Assembly: GCF_913063105.1 (NCBI RefSeq)
Contig: NZ_CAJXYQ010000002.1
Location: 186,001-250,000 of the forward strand
DNA length: 64,000 nt
From: an uncultured Draconibacterium sp.
GTDB lineage: Bacteria > Bacteroidota > Bacteroidia > Bacteroidales > Prolixibacteraceae
Direction: 5' to 3'
Below the pieces are notes generated by a model. It was not told where the DNA came from, did no database searches, and saw only the letters and a program-made list of their open reading frames with translations. The number at the start of each line of letters is the position of its first letter. Within the stretch, counting starts at the first letter, position 1. Below, one piece after another: positions 54,047-61,366 of the stretch. The position numbers were made by a program, and so were the translations under genes.

Positions 54047-56590
54047 TTATTCGCTGGTAATAACAATTGTTTCGGAACTTAGTTGTTTCGTTTTTGCCTG
54101 AACTGAAATTTTTCCACTGTTTTTTGTACTCTGAATATAAACAATAGCTCGGCCCTGGTACGTTTCAACCGCATTCGATTTTGGATTTTGAATATTGTTT
54201 TCCCAGCCATTATCAACACCAATACTCAGGCCTTCGCCACTTACCTCGAAGTTGATGGTTTGTTCGTTGTCAACAACCGGGTTGCCATTCTTATCCAGCA
54301 ATTCTACCAAAACCGGCGTAACATCGTAGCCATTGGCTTTTAAAGTGGTTTTGTAGGGGCGAATGGCAATTTTTTCTGCTTTGCCAAAAGTTGCCAAAGT
54401 GTAGGTGGAAGTTTCTTTTCCCTTGCTGTAGCCAACTACCTTTAACTCGCCGGCAGTATATGGCACCAGCCATTTTATAATATTGTCGTCGGCAAAATCG
54501 CTGCGTTTTTGTTTGCCCAGAGATTTTCCGTTGAGAAACAATTCAGCTTCGTCGCAATTGGTGTAGGTTTGTACCACAATTTGCTCTCCTGTGTCGTATT
54601 TCCATTTCGGATAGGTTTTGTACCACTCCCATTTTCGTAACTCGGGCCAAAACGGTGGCTCGTAGTAGTCCATTTCAAAATTCCACCCTTTGTTTTCAGA
54701 ATAAGAGAATTCCGATTCACTGGCAGGAGTGGTGACCATGTAAATCTTTGGGGCGTTTTTCCACAAGCACTCGTAAAAGTGCCCCCTGGGTGTTTTTACT
54801 CCGGCATAATCGAAAAAGGCAATTTCCAGTCCTTTACGTGGCCATGGACCAGCCTCTCCGAGGTAGGCAAAACCTGTCCAAACAAATATGCCGGCAACAA
54901 AATCGCGTTCCACACAGTTTTTCCACTCCGAGTAAGCTCCCCAGTTTTCAGAGCCAAGAATACAGGTATTGGGATATTCTTTGTGGGCCGCATCGTATTC
55001 AACAGCGCGGTAATTAAAACCATAAACATCAAGATTATCGCCATAGCCACTGGCTAAACCAATTGATGGCTGTACACTACCGGCAGTAACCGGGCGGGTG
55101 GTGTCTTCCTCTTTTACCCAATGTGCCAGCTTCTTTGCTGTTTCGGCCAGCAAATCGCTGCCGCCGGTAATTTCATTAAACGCGGTTCGTACAGTTAGCG
55201 AATCGTAGATTGGAGTATGTGCATAATACTTTTTACCTTGTCCGTTTACCTTGTTGTATGTTTGCGAATAATGCGGAAAAGTCCATTCTATTTCATTGCC
55301 AATGCTCCACATAATAACTGAAGGGTGGTTGAAATCGCGTTGTATCAAATCTTTTAGGTCTTGTTCTGCCCACTGGTTAAAATAACGCGGATAAGCTGCC
55401 GCAGCGGCTTCCGGAGCCTTGTTGTCGCCAATAAAAACCAGGTTTTTCCCCTTGGGTACCATCCACTCGTCGAAAGCCTCGGCCATAACCAACATGCCCA
55501 TTTCGTCGCACACTTCCATAAGTTCTTTCGAATGTGGATTGTGCGCCATTCGAATAGCATTTGTCCCAATGGATTTTAGCTGTTCAACACGGTATTTCCA
55601 AAGTGCTTTTGGTACGGCAGCACCAACGGCTCCGGCATCGTGGTGCAGGTTAACGCCTTTAATTTTAAGGGCTTTCCCGTTTAACGAGAATCCTGTATCT
55701 GCATCAAAAGAAAAATAGCGAATTCCAAAACGTTCAGTAGTAACATCAGTTTTCTTTCCGTTTTCAAACACTTCAACTTTAAGGGTGTATAGTGCGGGAT
55801 TTTCCACATCCCATAAAAGAGGTGATGGGACCCTGAGTTCGCAGGTGTTTTCCAGGGTATTATCAAGCTCTGTCTTTTTTTCTGATACAAGTTTGTTTTC
55901 CGGGTTAAATACCTGGTAATTAATTGAAATGTTTCCGGTTTTTAGGGCTCCTGAGTTTTCGAGGTGTGTTTTTACCTGTACCGTTGCCTGTTCTGATAAA
56001 ACTTCAGGCGTGGTAATTTTAATTCCCCATTGAGCAATATGTAAGGGCGATTTTTTAATGAGCTGCACTTTTCGGTATATACCCGAACCGGTGTACCAGC
56101 GGCTGTCGGCATAAAAAGTTCGATCAACCTTTACAGCCAAAACATTTGCTGAGCCATCGTAGTTCAGGTACCGGCTTAAATCGTAGGTAAACGATGAATA
56201 ACCATTTGGGCGGAATCCCAATTTATGACCATTAATCCAAACGGTTGAGTTGTTGTAAACCCCATCAAAAAGGATTGTAATTTGTTTTCCTTTATCAGCC
56301 GGGGTAAGCGTAAACGATTTGCGGTACCAGCCGATACCTCCTTTAACAAAACCGGTGCTTGCCGCAGTTTTTTCGGTATGTTTATGGTAACCTTCTTCAA
56401 TGCTCCAGTCGTGCGGAACGTTTAAAATTCGCCAGTCCGAATCATCAAATTCCGGTTGCAAGGCCTCGGGGTGTTCTCCCAGGTTAAATTTCCAGTTGTC
56501 GTTAAAATCTTCCACAATACGTGTTGTTTCTTGTTTTGAACAGGAAAACAGCAGCGAGGCAAGAAAAAAAAGCAAGAGTACATTTTTCAT
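54047..56590 (-). CDS. GH2 glycoside hydrolase lipoprotein (beta-galactosidase-like)
   Basis: An 847-residue exported lipoprotein (lipobox LLFSC, Cys17). Domains in order: GH2 sugar-binding jelly roll (about 25-180), immunoglobulin-like domain (185-290), TIM barrel (295-600) and C-terminal beta domains (to 847), the last with an Ig-like/DUF4982 look. Catalytic residues: Glu433 (acid/base) in SIGNEIEW and Glu548 (nucleophile) in ILGSENWG. The family includes beta-galactosidases, beta-glucuronidases and others, so galactoside specificity is inferred. It follows the symporter gene by 43 bases. Confidence 0.9.
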   Translation of the reverse strand: MKNVLLLFFLASLLFSCSKQETTRIVEDFNDNWKFNLGEHPEALQPEFDDSDWRILNVPHDWSIEEGYHKHTEKTAASTGFVKGGIGWYRKSFTLTPADKGKQITILFDGVYNNSTVWINGHKLGFRPNGYSSFTYDLSRYLNYDGSANVLAVKVDRTFYADSRWYTGSGIYRKVQLIKKSPLHIAQWGIKITTPEVLSEQATVQVKTHLENSGALKTGNISINYQVFNPENKLVSEKKTELDNTLENTCELRVPSPLLWDVENPALYTLKVEVFENGKKTDVTTERFGIRYFSFDADTGFSLNGKALKIKGVNLHHDAGAVGAAVPKALWKYRVEQLKSIGTNAIRMAHNPHSKELMEVCDEMGMLVMAEAFDEWMVPKGKNLVFIGDNKAPEAAAAAYPRYFNQWAEQDLKDLIQRDFNHPSVIMWSIGNEIEWTFPHYSQTYNKVNGQGKKYYAHTPIYDSLTVRTAFNEITGGSDLLAETAKKLAHWVKEEDTTRPVTAGSVQPSIGLASGYGDNLDVYGFNYRAVEYDAAHKEYPNTCILGSENWGAYSEWKNCVERDFVAGIFVWTGFAYLGEAGPWPRKGLEIAFFDYAGVKTPRGHFYECLWKNAPKIYMVTTPASESEFSYSENKGWNFEMDYYEPPFWPELRKWEWYKTYPKWKYDTGEQIVVQTYTNCDEAELFLNGKSLGKQKRSDFADDNIIKWLVPYTAGELKVVGYSKGKETSTYTLATFGKAEKIAIRPYKTTLKANGYDVTPVLVELLDKNGNPVVDNEQTINFEVSGEGLSIGVDNGWENNIQNPKSNAVETYQGRAIVYIQSTKNSGKISVQAKTKQLSSETIVITSE

Positions 56591-56633
56591 AATTACTTGG
56601 TATTCAGAATTGATTTATTGATGATTTACGTTT

Positions 56634-58259
56634 TTAAAAGAAAATAATATAAAGGGTTACAACAATGGCAATTAAAATGACGCTCCAGAAATTGAAACTG
56701 CTGTAAAACGGACGGTTGTTAAGCAAAGCTTCATCTTCGGGCGAAAAACTACGGTCGATGATGGCTGTTGCCGGAATAACACCGGACTTGTTGCGAAAGA
56801 TGAACAAAATCACCCAGCAAATAATAAAATCAACAATTACACGGTTCAGGAACGGGATAGTCGGTATCAGATCCTGTGCCTGAAGCAGGTTGATAATAAT
56901 TGCCCATGTTGGCCCCAATACCATTGCCCAAAGTGCACCCTTTGCGGTGGCTTTTTTATAAAAGAAACCCGCAATAAAAATGGCTGCAATTGCCGGGTAA
57001 GCAATCGACCAGTATTGTTGGATGTAGGTGAAAATGGCGTCAATATCGCGCAGGAAATAGCCAAAAATAGTGGCAATAATAAGTATTGCAACAATCACAA
57101 AACGCCCGATTTTAATCAAATGCGTTTCGCTGGCCTTAGGTTTAAACATAGTTTTATACACATCAAGGGTAATAATTGAACTACTTGATGTAAGCAGCGA
57201 TGCCACCGTTGACATTACCGCTCCCATTAAACTGGCCATCACCAAACCCGATAAGCCAACGGGTAATAATTCTTTTAGCAGTGTAGGGAAAGCCAGGTCG
57301 GCGCGTTCGAGACTTAATTCGCCGGCCAACAGGCCGTTGGCGGGATCGTAAAGCGTGAATGCGATGATTCCCGGCAGTACCACTAATACCGGCACCAGTA
57401 ATTTCAGAAAGCCGGCAAAAACAAGGCCCATTTGTCCGTGCCAGATGTTTTTGGCTGCCAGTGTTTTTTGCGTAATAAACTGGTTGCAGCCCCAGTAAAA
57501 AATATTGGCCAGCCAAATGCCGCCAAAAAATACGCCTATCCAGGGTAGCTCCGGATGATCGATAGGTTGGACCATTTTGAATTTCTCGGGCGCTGCTTTA
57601 AACAAGGTTTTTAAGCCGTTAACAGCTTCCCATGTTTCGGCGTGGTTTAAAATTCCTATTTTGGTTAAGCCCAGGTAGGTAACAACCAAGCCACCGGTAA
57701 TAAGTATGGTAACATGTATTACATCGGTGTAAGCCACTGATTTTAAACCCCCGTAAAGGGTGTAGGCTCCCACCAGAAAAAACAGTATAGCCAAGCCATA
57801 TACAATGGGCAGTCCAAAAAGCGACTGTATGGCCAACGCCCCGGTAAAAAGCACAACAGCCAGTTCGATAAAAATATAGCCGAACAAGCTAATGATGGCA
57901 AAAGTAATTTGCACCTGTTTGTTAAAACGGTTGGCTAAAAACTCGGGCATGGTTACAATTTTCGATTTTAAAAAGTAGGGAAGAAAAAACTTTCCTACCA
58001 GAATTAAAACGATGGCAGCCAGCCACTCGTAACTGGCTATGGCCAGCCCAATGGAAAAGCCTTGCCCCGACATGCCAATAAAATGATGGGTTGAAATATT
58101 GGCAGCAATCAGCGAACCGCCAATTATCCACCAGGTGAGTTTTCGCCCTGCCAGAAAATAATCTTCGCTGTTTTTGCTTTTACCAGCCGAAAATATGCCA
58201 ATGGCAAACACCAAAGCAATGTAAAAAATAAATACGATTAGGTCGATATTAAAGTTCAT
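56634..58259 (-). CDS. Sodium:sugar symporter, SSS family (SGLT-like)
   Basis: A 541-residue inner-membrane protein with about 14 hydrophobic helices. SSS-family marks are GIFSAGKSKNSEDYFLAGRKLTWWIIGGSLIAANISTHHFIGMSGQ near the N-terminus (positions about 22-65) and LASLMGAVMSTVASLLTSSSSIITLDVY in the middle. It resembles SGLT-type sodium/galactose or glucose symporters. Placed between the oxygenase and GH2 genes, it probably imports the sugar released by the glycosidase. Confidence 0.9.
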   Translation of the reverse strand: MNFNIDLIVFIFYIALVFAIGIFSAGKSKNSEDYFLAGRKLTWWIIGGSLIAANISTHHFIGMSGQGFSIGLAIASYEWLAAIVLILVGKFFLPYFLKSKIVTMPEFLANRFNKQVQITFAIISLFGYIFIELAVVLFTGALAIQSLFGLPIVYGLAILFFLVGAYTLYGGLKSVAYTDVIHVTILITGGLVVTYLGLTKIGILNHAETWEAVNGLKTLFKAAPEKFKMVQPIDHPELPWIGVFFGGIWLANIFYWGCNQFITQKTLAAKNIWHGQMGLVFAGFLKLLVPVLVVLPGIIAFTLYDPANGLLAGELSLERADLAFPTLLKELLPVGLSGLVMASLMGAVMSTVASLLTSSSSIITLDVYKTMFKPKASETHLIKIGRFVIVAILIIATIFGYFLRDIDAIFTYIQQYWSIAYPAIAAIFIAGFFYKKATAKGALWAMVLGPTWAIIINLLQAQDLIPTIPFLNRVIVDFIICWVILFIFRNKSGVIPATAIIDRSFSPEDEALLNNRPFYSSFNFWSVILIAIVVTLYIIFF

Positions 58260-58271
58260 GGTTAAGATGAC

Positions 58272-58330
58272 GGAAGCCGAAAGCCAAAACCCGAAAATTA
58301 CCGGCTTTGAATTTCTGGCTTCCTTTTTTT
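58272..58330. other. Nested hairpins between PhyH and symporter genes
   Basis: An outer GGAAGCC (58272-58278) / GGCTTCC (58317-58323) stem and an inner AAAGCC (58280-58285) / GGCTTT (58303-58308) stem fill the gap. The T-run is on the plus strand only, where no gene precedes it. On the transcribed minus strand it may act as a processing or stability element. Confidence 0.45.
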
Positions 58331-58341
58331 GGTTTTTGTGA

Positions 58342-59238
58342 TTATGATTCTATTTTTCCGTTAAATAGCATAGGAAAGAATTTTCCTTCCATTTTTTTTC
58401 CGTTTTCAATGGGAGGTACTCCCACTAAAATTGCTTCGTTGGTATTGGATAGGGTGCCATCGGCAAAAACATTTATTACAAAAGCGCGGCGTGGCCGATC
58501 TGAATTATTTTCGAACGAACCATGCACGAGTAAGGGGTGGTGAAACGAACCATACCCTTTCGGCATTTCAACCGGAATTGGATTTTCAAGCGCTTTGGCT
58601 TGTTCATCGTTTATAAACTGCGTCAGTCCTTTCATTTCTCCTGTTAACGATGGTTTATCCAGAAGCCCCCACTTCTGGCTGCCCGGAATGTATTGCAAAC
58701 AGCCGTTTTCCTGCGATGCATCATCTAAACCCACCCAGGTTGTAAGGTGTTGCATGGGGCTGGTTCGGGTCCAGTACGAATAATCCTGATGCCACGCAAC
58801 TACTCCGCCATGTTTGGCCGGTTTGCAAAATAACTGGTCGTGCCAGAAACGAACACCTTTATTGCCAAGCAATTGATAAGCAGCCATTACATAGGCCGGA
58901 TTCCAAAGAATATCGTGAAATCCCGGTGTCATTCGCCAATGCCCAAGCGAGTGAAAAATTACCCGATCGGGGTCTTCCGATTCGTTGGAGTGGAATTCAT
59001 ACAACAAATCATGCTTCGGATGTTTGGCATCCATTACCACAAGCAGCTCTTCGCGTAATTGTTCCACCTGCTCCTCCTCAAGTAACTTGATATTGGCCAG
59101 GTAGCCATTTTCCTGAAAGAAATTTACCTGTTCTTGGCTTAGCCGGTACTTTGCCCAATCTTTTTTGTTTTCAGGCCATTTAAACATTTTTGAACACAAC
59201 TTACTGTAGTCTGCTAAATCCCGTTTTAGTTTCATCAT
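58342..59238 (-). CDS. Phytanoyl-CoA dioxygenase (PhyH)-family oxygenase
   Basis: A 298-residue Fe(II)/2-oxoglutarate-dependent oxygenase. The iron ligands are His150 and Asp152 (WHQDYSYW) and His239 (PLLVHGS). An Arg in RPRRAF (about 248-252) probably binds 2-oxoglutarate. Members hydroxylate varied small molecules, and some act on modified sugars or remove alkyl groups. Here it lies 57 bases after a URO-D-like methyltransferase gene and before a sugar symporter. A role in modifying or demethylating a sugar is possible but is inference. Confidence 0.85.
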   Translation of the reverse strand: MMKLKRDLADYSKLCSKMFKWPENKKDWAKYRLSQEQVNFFQENGYLANIKLLEEEQVEQLREELLVVMDAKHPKHDLLYEFHSNESEDPDRVIFHSLGHWRMTPGFHDILWNPAYVMAAYQLLGNKGVRFWHDQLFCKPAKHGGVVAWHQDYSYWTRTSPMQHLTTWVGLDDASQENGCLQYIPGSQKWGLLDKPSLTGEMKGLTQFINDEQAKALENPIPVEMPKGYGSFHHPLLVHGSFENNSDRPRRAFVINVFADGTLSNTNEAILVGVPPIENGKKMEGKFFPMLFNGKIES

Positions 59239-59295
59239 ATTATAGTTTTTACATTAAAAACATGGCACCTATACCCAAACCATAAATTTAGGCCC

Positions 59296-60306
59296 TTAGC
59301 TATCGAGCTGGGCTTTTGCTATTTTTATAAAAGTAAGCATGTTTTCGAGGCTGGTATCGCTCTCAACCGAATGCGAAGGTGAGAAAATATACCCGCCATC
59401 TTTGCCTAATTCCAATAAACGATGCGACTCTTCTGCAACCTCTTCTGGTGTTCCAAAAGGTAATATCTTTTGCATGGATAAACCGCCGTGAAAAGCCAGG
59501 CGACCGCGGTATTGGGGTAAAATGGTGTAAATGTCCATCACCTCGGGCTGGAAAGGATTAAAGCAGTTTAATCCGCATTCCACTAAATCATCAAACAGTT
59601 CGTCTACATCGCCGCACGAGTGAATCATTACATACTTGCCATTGTCGCGGGCAAAACCATACATGCGTTTTAGTTGCGGATAAACATATTCTTTCCACAT
59701 ATCGTAGCCAAAAATCAGTCCGTGCTGCTGGCCCCAGTCGTCGCCAAAATAAATGGCATCAATGTCGTACTCCATTGCCTTGCTCATTTGGGCAATGTTG
59801 TAGTCGGCTATTTTGGTAAATAATTCGTGTACAAAGTCAGGATACATCATCATATCCATCAACAGGTTTTCCATACCCCGCATACTCCAGGCACGCTCGT
59901 ACAGGCTAAAACCAATCTGGAACAAACGAAAAAGATCAGGTTTCTTTTCAATCTCGGGTTCAATATTGGCAAAAAAACGGGGATCGTGCGGATCAGGAAA
60001 TGTAACTCCATCCATGCTTGGCTCAGGTATAACATAGGGACTTCTTGGGTCGCCGATATCTTTGTCAATACTTCTGTCCCAAACAACGCCAAACACATCC
60101 TGAAACATATTTGGCTCAATTTCGTCGAAAAAACCGATGTCGCTGCCCAGGTTTAAGATGTGGTTACCCAGGGCCAGGTCAAGGTCGCTTTCTTTAAAAT
60201 AGTTTTGTAATTCTTTTTTTGGTTCTTCGGTAAATTTGAATGACCATGGCACATAAGGTGGCTTTTTGCCGTCGAGTACCATTTTTATTACTTCTCTTTT
60301 TGTCAT
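59296..60306 (-). CDS. Uroporphyrinogen-decarboxylase-family (methyltransferase-like) protein
   Basis: A 336-residue TIM-barrel protein of the URO-D superfamily. It is not a HemE: it has the HxC zinc motif of the MtaA/MtbA corrinoid methyltransferases, His229-Ser-Cys231 in [12 protein letters not shown]. The third ligand position, a Cys in MtaA, seems replaced by a His312-containing segment (SPSHSVESD). Other family segments are GDDWGQQHG (188-196) and FHGGLSMQK (272-280). It is the first gene of the catabolic operon, 127 bases from the divergent AraC gene. Substrate unknown; methyl transfer is inferred. Confidence 0.8.
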   Translation of the reverse strand: MTKREVIKMVLDGKKPPYVPWSFKFTEEPKKELQNYFKESDLDLALGNHILNLGSDIGFFDEIEPNMFQDVFGVVWDRSIDKDIGDPRSPYVIPEPSMDGVTFPDPHDPRFFANIEPEIEKKPDLFRLFQIGFSLYERAWSMRGMENLLMDMMMYPDFVHELFTKIADYNIAQMSKAMEYDIDAIYFGDDWGQQHGLIFGYDMWKEYVYPQLKRMYGFARDNGKYVMIHSCGDVDELFDDLVECGLNCFNPFQPEVMDIYTILPQYRGRLAFHGGLSMQKILPFGTPEEVAEESHRLLELGKDGGYIFSPSHSVESDTSLENMLTFIKIAKAQLDS

Positions 60307-60396
60307 AACAAATAAGTTCTTGGCTTTATTTTGATTGAATTATTTTTTTTAGGTTTTTCCACCTTACAATTTTAAGGAGAGTTGGTTTCAATTTTT

Positions 60397-60419
60397 TAAA
60401 CTATATTGCCAATAGTTTA
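60397..60419. promoter_or_regulatory. Candidate operator between divergent URO-D and AraC genes
   Basis: TAAACTAT (60397-60404) and ATAGTTTA (60412-60419) are exact inverted repeats with a 7-base spacer ATTGCCA. It lies in the 127-bp divergent promoter region, 15 bases before the AraC start. It could be the binding site of the AraC regulator. Confidence 0.5.
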
Positions 60420-60433
60420 GCTATTTTGTCATT

Positions 60434-61324
60434 GTGGAGGTAAAAAGAGAAAATACGGCGCTTTCTGCTGAACGGGAAAACATAACGATCTCGAATCATT
60501 CTTCTTTTTATGTGGGTACCTATCGCGATTCGTACTTTCGGCGTTCATGGCATTATCATCCTGAATATGAATTGCTTTTAATTACCAAAGGATACGGTAC
60601 GCGCATGGTTGGCGACCATTTTGAATCTTTTAAAAAAGGCGACCTGGTGTTGCTTGGCGGCAATCTTCCGCACGCATGGATATCTGACCAGTATTTTAAA
60701 AAAGATACAGTAGCCGATAGTTGCGAATCGGTTTTTATTCAGTTCCGAAAGAGTGTTTTTGGAACACATTTTATTGATATGCCGGAGATGGCAAGTATTC
60801 GGATTGTGTTGAAAAAAGCCGAACGGGGTCTGCGTATTACCGGTGAATATGAGGAGCTGATTAAATCATCGATGTTGGCACTACGTAATCAATCGCCTTT
60901 GGAGCAATTGCTTACGCTTATTCGTATGCTTGACCTTATTCAAAAGGGAGATTATGAAATGCTGGCTTCTGATAATTATTCGCAGCAGGGTGTTTTTAAA
61001 TCTGAAAAAATGACCATGGCCCATAATTTTATTATGCAAAACTTTAAACACGATATAAGTGTGAATGATTGTGCCGAAACAATTGGAATGACGACCCCCT
61101 CGTTCTGCCGGTTTTTTAAAAAACAAACCAACGTTACCTTTTCGGTTTACCTGAATTACCTGCGTATTAATCTTGCCCAAAAATTGTTGCGGCAAACCGT
61201 TATGCCGGTAAAAGAAATCGCATTTGAGTGTGGTTTTGTTTCGATTGTTTATTTTAACCAGAAGTTTAAAACGTTAACCGGAATGTCGCCGGGTGATTAT
61301 CGTAAAAGAGGACGCCTGAGCTGA
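60434..61324 (+). CDS. AraC-family regulator with cupin sensor domain
   Basis: A 296-residue transcription factor. The N-terminal cupin part includes WHYHPEYELLLITKGYG and FKKGDLVLLGGNLPHAW, which usually bind a sugar-type ligand. The C-terminal two-HTH domain includes ISVNDCAETIGMTTPSFCRFFKK and VKEIAFECGFVSIVYFNQKFK, ending GMSPGDYRKR. The start is probably the GTG at 60434: a stop lies in frame at 60413, and the next in-frame Met is inside the cupin domain. It diverges from the URO-D operon, so it probably regulates it. Confidence 0.88.
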   Translation: MEVKRENTALSAERENITISNHSSFYVGTYRDSYFRRSWHYHPEYELLLITKGYGTRMVGDHFESFKKGDLVLLGGNLPHAWISDQYFKKDTVADSCESVFIQFRKSVFGTHFIDMPEMASIRIVLKKAERGLRITGEYEELIKSSMLALRNQSPLEQLLTLIRMLDLIQKGDYEMLASDNYSQQGVFKSEKMTMAHNFIMQNFKHDISVNDCAETIGMTTPSFCRFFKKQTNVTFSVYLNYLRINLAQKLLRQTVMPVKEIAFECGFVSIVYFNQKFKTLTGMSPGDYRKRGRLS

Positions 61325-61366
61325 CTGGTTTGAAAAATTAGTTAATTTTACCACTAAAATATTGCT

